Positions 12,111 to 24,483 of a stretch of 64,000 nucleotides of DNA are shown in pieces. The notes below the pieces were generated by a model, which did not search any database, was not told where the DNA came from, and saw only the letters and a list, made by a program, of their open reading frames with translations. Numbering within the stretch: the first letter of the stretch is position 1; every line of letters begins with the position of its first letter. The DNA lies in assembly GCA_951213105.1 (NCBI GenBank), contig OX578140.1, forward strand, positions 122,509,985 to 122,573,984, written 5' to 3'. The position numbers and the translations under genes were made by a program. The stretch is from Amaurobius ferox. Lineage: Eukaryota > Arthropoda > Arachnida > Araneae > Amaurobiidae.

Positions 12111-13338
12111 AATTAAAATATTCGAGGTAAATTCGAGGAAACAAAATATTCGAGGGTAATGTTATTATTACAAAGCTAAATTTCTCAAGCAAGTTGAGAT
12201 TTATCTCATTTCAATTATAAATTTTTTAATTTAAGCTTTTAATAGTTAAATATGCTAATTCGAACTTTTCTACCTCATTTTAATTAGTTTACTTAAGCAA
12301 ATCATAGAACAGGATATACGGATAAGGTAAATATTATTGCGAGAGCTTTATATACTGCAAAACTTAATTCATTAGACAAGTTGATATTTTTTTTATACTT
12401 ATTAGAGTGTAAATATTTCTGGTACATATTATATGATAAATATTGTAGCAAGAACCTCCATATTTATCATCGAAAACGAAATTAATATTAACGCTAGATC
12501 AAATAAAAATACTTCAATTAATTGTTTCGCAGCATTTTTCTGGTGAACCAAAATCTAATTAATATGTAAGATAAAATTTCTGAAACAAAACAGTGATAAA
12601 AACCCTTTTCGATTAAAGATTACTCATATATCTTCTTAAATTGGGTCAAATTAAAAGGATTTATCAGACTCGTATAATTCCTAAATATGAATAATTTTTC
12701 TTCCGAATTCATCTGAACAAAATCATGGATGGTAATGTTATTACTGCAAAATATAATTCATTACGTAAGCAGAGATTCTTTTATATTTATTAGAGTTCAA
12801 ATATTTCTAGTATATATTATGTGATAAATATTATTGCGAGAGCCTCAATATTTGTCATTGTTAAGGAAATTAACATAACGCTAGATCAAATAAAAATACA
12901 TCAATTAATTGCTTTGCAGCATTTTTCTGGTGAACCAAAATCTAATTAATTAGGAAGATAAAATTTCTGAAGCAAAAGAAGTATTAAAAACACTTTTTGG
13001 GCAAAGATTACTCATATATCTTCTTAACATGGGTCATAATAACAGATTTTATCAGAGTCGTATAATTTAATTTCTAAATATGAATATCTTTTCGTCCGAA
13101 TTCTTCTGAACAAAAGCATAGATGATAATGTCATCACTGCAAAACTTAATTCATTACGTAAGCAGATATTATTTTATATTTATTAGAGTTTAAATATTTC
13201 TAGAATATATTATGTGATAAATATTATTGCGAGAGCCTCAATATTTATCATTGTTAACGAAATTAATATAACGCTAGATCAAATAATAATATTTCAATTA
13301 ATTGTTTCGCAGAATTTTTCTGGTGAACCGAAACCTAA
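12111..13338 (+). repeat. ~387-bp satellite, left block
   Basis: Monomers carry a GATGGTAATGTTATTACTGC-type mark followed by AAAACTTAATTCATTACGTA. Comparable positions fall near 12330, 12727 and 13119, so the period is about 390 bp. A degenerate partial monomer begins near 12140. The block is cut at 13338 by the Helitron-like element and resumes at 18379. Confidence 0.85.
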
Positions 13339-14922
13339 TCTATATAAATAAAAATGAAAATCTGTCTGTCTGTCTGTTTGTCCCATCATCACGGAAGAAC
13401 GGCTGAACTGAATTTGATGAAATTTTGTGGGTAGCCTAGAAATAGCTCCACTTAAAATTTAGTTTTTGTTTTGAGTTTCTACGACCAGTGATTCTCGAGA
13501 TATTAGTAAAAAACAAAATTTTCGTTTGTCTCATCATCACGGGAAAACGGCTGAACCGAATTTAATGAAATTTTGCGAATAGGCTTGAAATAGCCCCCCA
13601 TAAATTTAGCCCACGTTTCGAGTTTCTATGACCAGGGGTTGTCGAGGTATTAATGAAAAACGGAACTTTTTCTTAGGAGATCTACTCTCCAACTCCGTGG
13701 TTTATCCAAACGGAAAGGATGAAAATCGTTTGTTTAAAACGCCAAAATGAAATAAAACTTTATTTCCGAGTTTGATGCAGGATTATTGCATTAATTAGTC
13801 ACTATAAGAAAACATGAATTGTTTGAAACATGAATTTAAATGGAAAAATCTACCTCCATGGTTCATCTTTCACAAGCTTTTACTCAACGATGTAAAGTAT
13901 AAAAAAATCAAAATGGCTATTTAATTTTGCGTTTTATGAGGAAGATTCTATCTTATATCCAGTTGCTCGGCAACGGAATGAAATTAAATGTGTTGCTAAT
14001 ATTTATTATTATTTTTTCTATTTGTATAATAAATAAATGGATGTAAAAATATATTTTATAAATAAACGGTTTGATTGTTCTTTTAATTATATATATTGCG
14101 GACTGCGTACATCACTTTCATTTATTTTAGTAAAGAGGTTTCAAGCTCATATATTGTGTTTAGCTAATAAACTGATATATTGTGTTTACCCAATAAATTC
14201 ATTTAGCCGATTGTTGCAACAGAAAAAGAGTAGAACGGATGTATCTTATACAATTTTAGTGTTTTCATTTAGTATATACAAACGGGATCAGGATATTTTA
14301 TTCCTCAGGTATGCAAATTCAGAGCTACGAATTTGGCGGAAAATCGTTAACTTGGTAACTTTTCTTAAAATTTACCAAATTAGCGGAAATGTCTCCAAAT
14401 TGATAGAAATGACGCAAATCAATGAAATTAAATTTGTTTTTTTAGAATAGAGTACTGAAATGATGTTTCGGTAGCATTTGTCGATCAGTCCATCCATCCT
14501 ACTTAGTAACACATTTAACGAATTTTTTTAATATCACCAAATTGATAAAAATATTTGTAAATCCATAAAAATATCATGGAATTGATAAAATTGCGCTTAA
14601 TAAATGAAATTAATTGTGTTTTGTTAGGGGATAGTATTGTGATGATGTTTCGTCACTTTATTTTTTCGTCACTTCACAAAATAGGACTATCAGTTCTATA
14701 GTCCGACTTGGCGATAAATTTGGCGATTTTTTAAGTTATCGCTAAATAGAAGAAAATGTCACCAAACCTTCCATGGAGATAGCATTATTCAGACGATATG
14801 ATTTCCATCAATTTATTTGAAGCAAATGATACCATGTCGCTTAGCAACGTATCCAATGTGTTATGTGCCATACGATTTTTGTTAAATCTCTTCCGATTTG
14901 AATAATAAAGATATGTATATAA

Positions 14923-17677
14923 CAGGGGTCGGCAACCTGCGGCTCGCGAGCCGCATGCGGCTCTTTTGATGTAAAGTTGCGGCTCTCCAGTTCCATACGA
15001 AAAAATTAAAAATTTATTATCAAAACCCTTAAAAAATAAGTAAATATATTTTTAAGTACCTAATTTCTCAATAGATTCTATTTTCATAATCGTTAATTAC
15101 AAATCGCTACGCTTAACATGACCGTAATGAGATAAATTTGAACTATTGTTTTGTTCTTAGATATGAGACACCGTGACTATGTTTATCTTTCAGCCAATTG
15201 CATTCCATTTCCGTCTCACCCAAACAGCCACCATCTAGACTCTAAACGTGTTGTCAGTCAGTCATCCTCAGATAGCGCGGTCGACGTTACGTTGCATGTG
15301 TGTTAATTTAATCCCTTGCGGTTTTTGCGTGTCTATTCGCTTGTTGTTTCAAGAAGAATACGATTTAGAAGCGAATTATCTTCTCAAAGGTATGTACGCG
15401 TGTAATATAATAAAATCAGTAGCAGAATTGGATTACATATCTGCGGATCGTGTCAACGAAGTAGTAATGGTAAATAAATTGTTTGCCGTTTTAGATAGCT
15501 AAGTAAAATTTTAAAAAATCATTTTTTCAGCTCCGCCGCCATCATGACATCTGGTAAAAAAAAAGAAAGAGAAGAACTGTAGAAGAAAACCGAGAATTCG
15601 TTCAGGACTGGACGGAGTCGTTTGCATTCATATGCAACACAGATGGCCTTCCGACTTGTCTCATTTGCCACGAAAAACTCGCACACAATAAGAAGTCAAA
15701 TTTGGAGAAACACTTCACTGCAAAACATACCCAGTTTGCTGGTAAATATCCAACCGGTGACGCACGAAAAAATGCTGTTGAAGAGCTCCCCCCCCCCCCC
15801 CCCAAAAAAAGGGCAAGTTCCATGCTAAGTAACTGGGCACAATCTTCCAATAATGTAAATCTGGCAAGCTTTGCAGTATCATTAGAAATTGCAAAAAGAG
15901 GAAAACCATTCACAGATGGTAAGTACGCCAATGATTGTTTTATACGTGCATCTGAAGAATTGTTTCGTGATTTTAAAAATAAAACAAAAATCATGTAAAA
16001 AATCAAAGATTTGCCATTATCTGCTAAAACAGTACAAGATAGAATTGCTAAAATGTCTTCAAATGTAACACATATGCAAGTGGAAGACATTCAACTGGCT
16101 TCTGCCTTATCACTCGCTATAGATAAGTCTTGCGACATAAAAGACACGGCACAAGTTATCTTTTCGTCAGGTATATGTCGCCCCAAGGTCCAAAAGGAGA
16201 ACTGCTGGGATTGCTACCGCTCTCAGGGCAAACTCGTGGAGAAGATATAACAAATACTGTGCAAAAATGCCTGGAAGACAATGGAATCGATTTAAATAAA
16301 ATCGTTTCTATAGCAACTGATAGAGCCAGAAGTATGACAGGAATATATAGAGGGGTAACATCAATTCTTCAGAAAAAAATAAACCACGAAATTCTAACGT
16401 TTCATTGCATAATTCATCAAGAAGCGCTTTGTGCCCAAACATTTCCGGCCGAAATAGTTGAGGTCATGAACTTGGTAATTAAGATTATTAACAGCTTCTT
16501 GGCAAAAGCACTCTACCATCGCCAGTTTAAAGATTTCCTTGAAGAAGTAGATAGCCAGTTTTCTGACCTACTTCTGCACAATAAAGTACGATGGCTTTAC
16601 AGAGGTAACGTATTACAACGTTTTGCTTTGTACTTGAGTGAAATAAAAATATTCCTCAATGAAAAAAGCATTGACCATCCGGAATTGGAAGAAGACAAAT
16701 GGCTGCAAAAATTCAATTTCATGGTAGATACCACAATTAAACTAAATGAACTAAATCTAAAACTGCAAGGAAAGGGCAACCCAGCCTACGCCTTGCTTGA
16801 AAAAGTAGTTTGTTTCGAAAAAAAATTACTTCTTTTTGTTGAGGACATGGAGAGCGGTAAATTACTTCATTTTAAAAATCTGAAGCAATATCGCGATGAG
16901 ACCAATGCAACTATTGGCACGAATTACTTCAGCATAGCTTTAAAAAACATGAAGGATGGATTCTCTGAGAGATTTGAGCAATTCAAAACAAACAAAAGTA
17001 CTCTCTCGCGTTCATAGTAAATCCTCTCAACACAAATACTACAAATGAGATCAACATTGAGCCATTTGGAATTGATGCTGGATCGCTCCAAACGCTATTG
17101 CTAGATTTGAAAAACAAAGACTTGTGGAGTGGCAAGTTCATAGAACTCAAGAGCAAGTTGGAAGAGTTGGAGGTCCAGAAATGTATGCACATCGCGCAGC
17201 ACAAGTGGACAGCTCTAAAAGATATTCCGCGAGTTGAGGTCCTCATATTCGGCGCAAGGAATAGTCTTCCAGAATGCTACAGTGAGGTGAAGAAGTTGGC
17301 ATATGGAGTGCTGACGATCTTCGGGTCGACATATTCGTGCGAGCAAGCGTTCTCTTGCATGAATATATTAAAAAGTAAAGTTAGAAGTCAACTAACAAAT
17401 ACAAATCCAGAGTCGTGCTTGAAACTTAAAACAACAAGTTATAAGCCAGATTTAATCAAACTTTCAAAAGGCCTGCAAAGCCAATGCTCCCATTGATGTA
17501 ACTATCTATATTTGTGTTTTTATATGAATAAATATTATTCCGTATTTAAAGCCGTTTATTTTAAATCAAAAATCAAATATATACGCTAATACTATAATAT
17601 TGAAACGAAAATTTTTAGTGGCTCTTTAAAAACTGGGAAATTTTGGCTCTTCTGTTTCAATAGGTTGCCGACCACTG
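14923..17677 (+). mobile_element. hAT DNA transposon with 8-bp target duplication
   Basis: Terminal inverted repeats CAGGGGTCGGCAACCT (left) and CAGTGGTCGGCAACCT (right, read inverted). The 8-bp target duplication GTATATAA is perfect (14915-14922 and 17678-17685). Subterminal GCGGCTC/GGCTCTT motifs are typical of hAT ends of this kind. It carries a degraded transposase on the + strand. Confidence 0.95.
15544..17496 (+). pseudogene. hAT transposase, ZBED/GTF2IRD2-like, frameshifted
   Basis: Cut-and-paste transposase relic. Starts MTSGKK at 15544; a shift in an A-run near 15556-15564 continues as EENREFVQDWTESFAF. Then comes a BED-like zinc finger, CLICHEKLAHNKKSNLEKHF followed by TAKH (about 15655-15730: C-x2-C...H-x4-H), [16 protein letters not shown] near 16011, the RNase-H-like catalytic region ([14 protein letters not shown], about 16300; [13 protein letters not shown], about 16400), and the hAT C-terminal dimerisation block (FGSTYSCEQAFSCMNILKSK) near 17320. 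Breaks: the A-run shift, a stop at 15996-15998, a shift near 16160, and a shift near 17000. A 17-base C-run at about 15787 encodes a proline stretch and may be polymerase slippage. The domain set matches the GTF2IRD2/ZBED-like branch of hAT. Not functional as written. Confidence 0.92.
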
Positions 17678-18378
17678 GTATATAAAATACATTTCATTGA
17701 CATGGCATTTTTGACTAGATAATATCAATTACGGTCTTAAGGTTTAAACATTATTATCATTGATATTTTCGGGAACTGTTGATTCTGGGATTACTGATAT
17801 TTTCAAGTTATTATGCCATTGTTTATTTTTGACGAAAATTGTTGAAACTCATATATAGGACGTTGTACGAGTATTCTTCTACAAATGCACGAATATATCT
17901 TCTAATCTACGAGAATATAAGTAGTACAGGTATATTGGCATATATTTTGATATATATTGGCATATATTAGAATCAATTACGACCTTCTGGTATAAAGATA
18001 ACGGGGATTATTGATATTTTCAATTTATTACGTCATCTCTTTTATTTTGGCAGAGATTTTTGAAACTCATATTGTAATACCGGTAATCTTCTACTAACAC
18101 ACTGGCATATTTTCTATTCTGTGACAATATAAGTAGTACGGGATTGCATATATTGATTAAATTCCTTTTTTTTTTGTAAATTTGCTTAAAAAAGGGGCCA
18201 GGATGTTTTATTCTTCAGATCTGCCCGTGAAGATAATTTTGAATAGTGAGAACAGACATTCTTAAACTTCTCTTTAGGAGCAATAAATTTAATATTTTAA
18301 CAGAATTTACACATGATTGCGAATTATAAGTTTCTTTATATTATATACTCCGTATACGAAGAACTGGTATGTTGCTAG

Positions 18379-20250
18379 TTAATATCTAAAATAAAATTTA
18401 TCAAACAAAAAAAGTAATTAAAACACTTTTTGGATAAATATTACTCATATATATCTTCTTAAATTGGGACAGATTAAACGATTTTATCAGACTCGTATAA
18501 TTTTTAAATCTGAATAATTTTTATTCTGAAATCTTCTGAACAAAATCATGGATGATAATGTTATTACTGCAAAACTTAATTCATTACGTAAGCAGAGATT
18601 CTTTCATATTTATTTGAGTTTAAATATTTCTAGTACATATTATGTGATAAATATTGCGAGAGCCTCAATATTTGTCATTGATAACAAAATTCAAATTAAC
18701 GCTAGATCAAACAAAAATACTTCAATTAATTGTTTCGCAGCATTTTTCTGGTGAACCAGAATCTAATTAATATGGAAGATAAAATTTCCCAAACAAAAAA
18801 GTAATTAAAACACTTTTCGGGTAAATATTACTCATATATCTTCTTAAATTGGCGCAGATTAAACGATTTTATCAGAGTCGTATAATTTCTAAATATGAAT
18901 AATTTTTCTTTAGAATTCTTCTGAACAAAATCATGGATAATAATGTTATTATTACAAAACTTAATTAATTACGTAAGCAGAGATTCTTTTATATTTATTA
19001 GTGTTTAATTATTTCTAGTATATATTATATGATAAATATTATTGCGAGAGCCTCAATATTTATCATTGATAACGAAATTAATATAACGCTAGATCAAATA
19101 AAAATACATCAATTAATTGTTTTGCAGCATTTTTCTGGTAAACCAAAATCTAATTAATATGGAAGATGAAATTTCTGAAGGAAAAGAAGTAATAAAAACA
19201 TTTTTTAGGTAAAGGTTACTCATATATCTTCTTAACATGGGTCATAATAAAAGGTTTCGTCAGAGTCGTATAATTTTTAAATATGAATAATTTTTCGTCC
19301 GAATTCTTCTGAACAAAATCGTGGATGGTAATGTTATTACTTCAAAACTCAATTCATTACGTTAACAAAGATTCTTTTATATTTATTAGAATTTAAATAT
19401 TTCTAGTATATATTATGTGATAAATATTATTGCGAGACCCTCAATATTTGTCATTGATAACGGAATTAATATTAACGCTAGATCAAATAAAAATACATCA
19501 ATTAATTGTTTCGCAGCATTTTTCAGGTGAACCAAAATCTAATTAACATGGAAGACAAAATTTCTGAAGCAAAAGAAGTAATAATAACACTTTTCGAGTA
19601 AAGATGATTAATATATCTTCTTAAATTGGACCAGATTTAAAGGTTTTTGTCAGAGTCGTACAATTTCTAAATATTAGTAATTTTCCTTCCTAATTCTTCT
19701 GAAAATCATTGATGGTAGTGTTATTGACTTGAGGTAGTGGTAGTACCAAAAACTTAGGTAGTTTTATTTTTGAAAAACTTGATTCATTGCGTAAAATATT
19801 TTTTTATACTTACTAGAATTTAAATATTTCTGTTTTTCTTTTTTTAGATATCGAAATCCACCTTATTTTTCCTTAAGCAAATCATCGAACAGTATATGTG
19901 ATTACATACTGTTCGATGTACATATATGTACAAAATACTTGAGTACATAATAATATGTACTCAAATATATATTATTGCTTGAGCCACAATATTTATCATT
20001 ATTTACGAAAATTATATTAACGCTGGATCAAATAAAAGCATTTCAACTAATTTCTTCGCTGGTCTTTTTTTTTGAGTGAACCAAAATCTAATTAATTCAG
20101 AATACAAACTTTCTGAAACAAAAGAGCAACAAAACACTTTTTCGGGTAAAGATTATTAATAGGTCTTCTTAAATCGAGCTGAAAAAATAAGTTTTATCTC
20201 AGACATAATCTCTAAATATGATTGCGTTTTCTTCCAAATTGTTTCTATGA
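18379..20250 (+). repeat. ~387-bp satellite, right block
   Basis: Monomer marks (ATCATGGATGATAATG-type) at about 18546, 18933, 19319 and 19705 give a regular 386-387 bp step. Shared landmarks include AACGCTAGATCAAATAAAAA and GCATTTTTCTGGTGAACC. The last monomer is degraded after 19720. An open frame at 18548-18754 is one monomer read as protein and is not a gene. Confidence 0.88.
19889..19975. repeat. Two short perfect hairpins at the degraded satellite end
   Basis: CGAACAGTAT...ATACTGTTCG and TTGAGTACAT...ATGTACTCAA each form 10-bp perfect arms. They occur where the last satellite monomer loses identity and are absent from the other monomers. Confidence 0.6.
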
Positions 20251-20464
20251 TAGGTGTTTTGGTATATCATGGACACATTTATTTTTTATGTTGAAACGAT
20301 AAAGCTTTAATTTTGTTTTATTATATTTTTTGTTATAAATTTTAGCATCATGGTTATTAATGTCTCTCATTATGTGAAAACTAACAACATCAATAAAAAA
20401 TTAGCTGAAGTGTGACTCTACTCGATTTTCACATAACAGAATCATTTTATTTTTCAAATTTTAC

Positions 20465-20790
20465 AAGAAAAATTTTGAAAAATCGGTACCATAGGCACAT
20501 GATTACAATTATAGCATGTTACCCTTCACTTGAAAGGGCTTAAAAAAAATATTTCGATTCATGCCATACTTGACAATGGAAACCTGGGGGGGGGGGGGGG
20601 GGCTGGTAACTTACAACCCGAGCGGAGCTTATAACATTCCGAACAAAAAAATTGTATCACGGCTATTGCACGAAAAATTTTTTGAAAAATTGGTATCATG
20701 GATCCAAATGATTGAAATTATAGAGTGTTACCCTTCACTTTAAAGGGCTTGAAAAAAATCTTCTGATTGATACCATACTTGACAATTTAC
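20465..20790. repeat. ~205-bp tandem duplication with a G-run
   Basis: The segment AAAAATTTTGAAAAATCGGT...ACCCTTCACTTGAAAGGGC...CCATACTTGACAAT recurs about 205 bp downstream with moderate divergence. A G-run of about 17 bases follows the first CCATACTTGACAATGG (20587 on). Confidence 0.6.
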
Positions 20791-21040
20791 TCTTCCCTAA
20801 CTTGACCCCCAAAGGGGTGATAATGACGTAACGAACAAAAAAAATTTATAACGCGGATATTTTTCACAAAAATGGTTAAAACTATTAAGTCTCGTAATTA
20901 TAAATAAACCCAGGTGATTACGTCCAATTTTGTCCTATGCTGCCATGTTAGAAAAAAATAAAATTTCAAATACTAAGTTTCAGCTTGAATTTCAAAAGTT
21001 CTTATTTAGTTCTAGATGTTTTGATAACAATCTGGATATA

Positions 21041-21115
21041 AAACAGTTCGATCCCCCTTTGTGGGCATTGGCGTCCATACTACGCCAATTCCCGCAAAGG
21101 GGGATCGAACTGTTT
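21041..21115. repeat. 75-nt hairpin with 33-bp arms
   Basis: Left arm 21041-21073 and right arm 21083-21115 are inverted repeats with 31 of 33 positions paired. The loop TCCATACTA is 9 nt. The terminal 21 bp (AAACAGTTCGATCCCCCTTT then G) are perfect. It is clearly more GC-rich than the surrounding DNA. Confidence 0.85.
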
Positions 21116-21329
21116 GAGATAGGGTATGTCAAATACCTGTCTTTTTGAGAGGTTCTTCGTTTGGGATGGACGCTGTCCCACCCGTAAGCAAAAGGTTAAT
21201 ATTTGTGGCCGTTATAATGTATGTAAAAAATGGACGACTGACAGACGGATAACACACCAAAAATAATCAAAACGTGCTCAGGAGCTCTTAAAACATATAT
21301 TATCATCAAAATCTTCTAATCAAAATTTC

Positions 21330-21398
21330 TAATTTCGAAATTCTCGATTTCGAAAGCAATACTTTCTCTATATTATATTACATAATATTAGAAAGTAA
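21330..21398 (-). mobile_element. Family A 5' end relic
   Basis: In reverse orientation it shows the family A 5' palindrome (ACTTTCT...AGAAAGT, about 21361-21396) next to ATTCTCGATTTCGAAAGCAA, matching the GAATTTTCGACCCCGTCACA stretch of full copies in a diverged form. Confidence 0.5.
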
Positions 21399-21854
21399 TA
21401 AAAATATATTGCTTATGTATCGCTCTACAATTTCAGATAACATTATCACTGGATTAGTTATCCGCTTATTATGCTCTCGTCTGCATGTGATGAACGAAAG
21501 CAAGAAAACCTACTCTCTGCCATAATTTTGCACGGCTGCACGAGATCAGTTTCATATTTCTTAAATCGTCTCGGTATCCATAAAGGTTTACAAAATTGTG
21601 ACACATAGTACAAGTTATATCTTTCTCATTGTGTGTCCTCTTGCAGATGATGCGTGTAAACCCCTTTAGTCACTTCCTCCAGATAAATCTAGTCTGCAAC
21701 TGTGGTATTGGCATTCCATTCTGATGAACAAGTAACAGAGGAAAAACCGACTTTCTCTGCATAATGCAACTACTTTACTTCCTTCACAGCGACATAATGG
21801 TGTATAAGATCCACTGCAGAATATTTTTGAGGTTGAATTAATATCACGTACAGT

Positions 21855-22113
21855 GATTTTGGACGTGCCTTAAGATTTTCACAATATAACATCCTTGCTG
21901 TGGCACTTACCCGAAGAAGAAAAGATTTCGAGGTCGACCCAAGCTAACTTGGAGGAGACTAATAGAACAGGAAGGAAATCAGGTGGGATGGGCGAGCTGG
22001 TCAGTAGCATGAATTGCAGTACATGATCGACCAGGGTACCGACGCAAACTGAAAGCTTATATGCCACTAGGCACGATGAGATATTGTTATGATGATGATG
22101 ATGATGAAAGTGA
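21855..22113 (+). mobile_element. 3' end fragment of a non-LTR retrotransposon with (ATG)n tail
   Basis: Same sequence as the reverse of 46006-46369: both contain AACATCC..GCTGTGGCACTTA, an AGATTTCGAGGTCGACCC-type stretch, GGGATGGGCGAGCT, ATATGCCACTAGG and a terminal (GATGAT)n. In the better-kept copy the reading frame gives the C-terminal tail of a non-LTR polyprotein. This copy is more degraded and truncated at its 5' side. Confidence 0.65.
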
Positions 22114-22254
22114 TATTTAGTGCATTTAGAAATTTTAGTCCAAATAGAATGATTTGCGTCATACACGCATGCAAAATCCTCATCAATAAGCAATTGATAT
22201 TTAATTAATTTTCCTGAAATGAATAACTGCTGGCGAATTCCTCGACCTCAAAAT

Positions 22255-23243
22255 ACCAAACGGTTATAGAAAATATCATCTCTCATGAATGGAACAAACT
22301 AGATCCATGAAACTGACGTACACAAATTCGTTGCGTGTGGAACGAATATTGTATATGGAATATTCCATATTGCATATGGAAGTGAACATATTTATATGAT
22401 ACTTGCTACTTTTATTAATTTGCATAAGTTTTGTGATAATTTATTTGATAAATGTGCAATATCTCGAGGACGAGTTATGCTAGACTTCTGTGTCATTCAC
22501 TTTCTAATGAAAAATTACGTATGACATGATTATTTATTAAACTGTATTGAAAGTTCTAATGTTTTTAATTATTGTTTTCGAAAAATTGTTCAAAAATCGT
22601 GAAATATCTCGAGAACAGTTCATGCAAGCGTTCTAAATTTTGAATTATTCATATTTGTATCACTGCAAAAATTAAGCATGAAATGATAATACATTTATCA
22701 GTATTAAAAGTCCTGATTTTCTATGATTTTTTTAAAAATGCATCCAAAAATTGAGTGGCAAAATCTTTTGAACATTCGATAACGTTTAAAATCAATAAAG
22801 TTCCAATTGCTGTAAAACAAACTTTAATTCGTTCGTTAGCTATCGCTTTCACAGAATCAAGCTCACACACACTCATATAAATACTCATACACACTCACAC
22901 TCAAACACACACTCATACACACACACATACACACGCACTCACACTCACATACACACACGCTCGCTCACACACACACACTCACCCTCTCAGAGTTACTCAC
23001 ACACACACATACACATCCTCACACACACCCTCACACACACCCTCACCCTCATACACACACCCTCTCTCACACACACACACCCTCACACACACACAAACAC
23101 ACAACACAGACACATAAACATAGCTGAAAAGCGTTCCATAAATTCAGGGATACTTGAAACGTGCTCCTTCATTAAAGCTGGAATTCAAATACTCGACCCC
23201 CGTTACAAGACTTTTCCTATACATTAAATTATGTATTTAGGCA
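22255..23243 (-). mobile_element. Diverged family A copy, reverse
   Basis: In reverse order it has TCATGAATGGAACAAACTAG, the ATATCTCGAGGACGAG/ATCTCGAGAACAGTTCATGC pair, a long CA-rich tract (22863-23118), GGGATACTTGAAACGTGCTC and the 5' palindrome relic near 23212-23243. The ATATCTCGAG block occurs twice, so this copy has an internal duplication or is a different subfamily. Confidence 0.65.
22863..23118. repeat. Complex (CA)n/(CACT)n microsatellite
   Basis: About 250 bp of CA mixed with CACT, CATA and CCCT steps, at the microsatellite position of the reverse family A copy. It is longer and less pure than in the young copies, as expected for an old expanded tract. Confidence 0.9.
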
Positions 23244-23249
23244 AAATAA

Positions 23250-23470
23250 TAAAGATTGTATTAATGCATTTCTTTTAATTACTCCACAATCTATTTTTTC
23301 CTTTGAACCAAAATCTAATTATTCCGGAAGACAAAGGTAATACTTTACAAACAGCATCTGAAATAAAAAGGTTATAAATATATTTCTTGGTGAATCGAGT
23401 TGAAGCGAAAATTTTATCGAGACATAATCTCGACAAATTAGTGCTTTATCTTCATATTCCTCCTCAGGGA
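23250..23470 (+). repeat. Outlying satellite relic
   Basis: Carries TTGAACCAAAATCTAATTAT, GGAAGACAAA and TTTTATCGAGACATAATCTC, in the same order as the 387-bp satellite (GGTGAACCAAAATCTAATTA...). The satellite array therefore once extended about 3 kb beyond its present right edge. Confidence 0.55.
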
Positions 23471-23603
23471 AATTAAAATAGGCATAAGGGCGCGTTATTT
23501 TTATTCAACATTTTTTTCATGTAAGTTTTTAATGAAAGAATAATCATTAACTGTTCTTTCATTCAGATGATGAAAAACATAATAGCACAAGAATATATAT
23601 ATA

Positions 23604-24480
23604 CAGGGTGTATATGAACTGATGGTCAGAACAGTAAGGGGAGTTATAGAACTCACCAAAACAAACAACATTCACAATACTATGTGGGGTCGGGAAGCAA
23701 CTGGTAAGCCACGAGAGGGCTCTTACTCTGGAGTGGATGTAACGTCTCGTTAAAATAGAGAACACGGTAAGAGACGAATAATGGAAATTTATTGATAAAA
23801 TGTTCACACCAAATACTCAAATGAATGACCACCAACTGCGAGACAGGTTTCACAGCGGCGACGGAGTGAATCGCGTACACTTTGGAAGATATCTGGCATT
23901 TCACGAACGTCTGCAGCTGCGACGCTAATTCGGACGACAATGTCCTCTGATGACTCGATGGTCGTCTCGTAAATGGCGCTTTTTAGCTGTTCCCGAAGAA
24001 AAAATCCAGGCAGGACGGATCGGGAGATCTAGGAGGCCACGCTACGGGCCCACCGTTGCCAATCCATCAGTTCGGAAAGGCAATGTCCAGGCAGTTCAAT
24101 CCTGGTGTAATGTCACAATCCTGGTGTAATGTGCTGGCGCTCCGTCATGCTGAAACCACATAATCGCTCGATACTTTGCTGGTACAACACGTAGTAAATC
24201 TGCCAGCACTTGCTGAAGGCAGGTGAGGTACTTTTATCAATCTAGGCGATTTGGTAACAGATACGGGCCAATTAATTGATCATGGATAATCCCTGTCCAC
24301 ACATTTACGGAGAACGTTTGCTGGTGGCATCTGGAACATGTAGCAAGCGGATTTACTATGTTCTCCATTTTGACCAGACTTTTCATCCACTCCAGAGAAA
24401 GCGCCCTATCGCGACTCGTCGGTTGCTTTCCGATCCCACATTATATTGTAAAAGTTGTTTATTTTGGTGAGTTCTATATA
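23604..24480 (-). mobile_element. Mariner-type transposon relic with long inverted repeats
   Basis: Starts CAGGGTGTATATGAAC after TA in a TA-rich stretch. About 125 bp near the left (23640-23765) are repeated inverted near the right (24355-24480), for example TTTTGGTGAGTTCTATA and ACATCCACTCCAGAG / TCATCCACTCCAGAG. The outermost right part is missing: sequence diverges after the GAGTTCTATA motif. Confidence 0.75.
23804..24320 (-). pseudogene. Mariner-type (IS630/Tc1 superfamily) transposase fragment
   Basis: On the minus strand the C-terminal half of a DDE transposase can be read across frames: IIHDQLIGPYLLPNRL, then LRVVPAKYRAIMWFQHDGAP followed by AHYTR (with the second catalytic Asp), then VAWPPRSPD (the motif before the third acidic residue), CLDFFLREQLKSAIYETTIE, and a tail ending CLAVGGHSFEYLV with stop TGA at 23804-23806. 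A 15-bp duplication near 24098-24130 (AATCCTGGTGTAATG) breaks the frame between the second and third catalytic regions. The N-terminal HTH half and first catalytic Asp are absent. Confidence 0.82.
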
Positions 24481-24483
24481 TAC

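Larger units (their letters stand above)
13339..18378 (+). mobile_element. Helitron-like element with nested hAT
   Basis: Starts TCTATATAAATAAAAATG and ends TTGCTAG, the canonical TC...CTRR termini. It sits between A and T: the flanks 'cctaa' and 'ttaatat' rejoin to the satellite sequence 'cTAATTAATATg' found in intact monomers, with no target duplication. That is classical Helitron behaviour. A small palindrome (CGTATACG, about 18348-18355) lies upstream of the 3' end. The 5' part has a ~149-bp direct repeat (about 13379-13500 and 13528-13650). No Rep/helicase coding was seen, so it is non-autonomous. Without the nested hAT it is about 2.3 kb. Confidence 0.85.

Noticed and set aside
15248..15502. 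Separate 84-codon gene within the hAT element
   Set aside because: Lies upstream of the transposase start inside the transposon, with no recognised domain; most likely leader or intron sequence.
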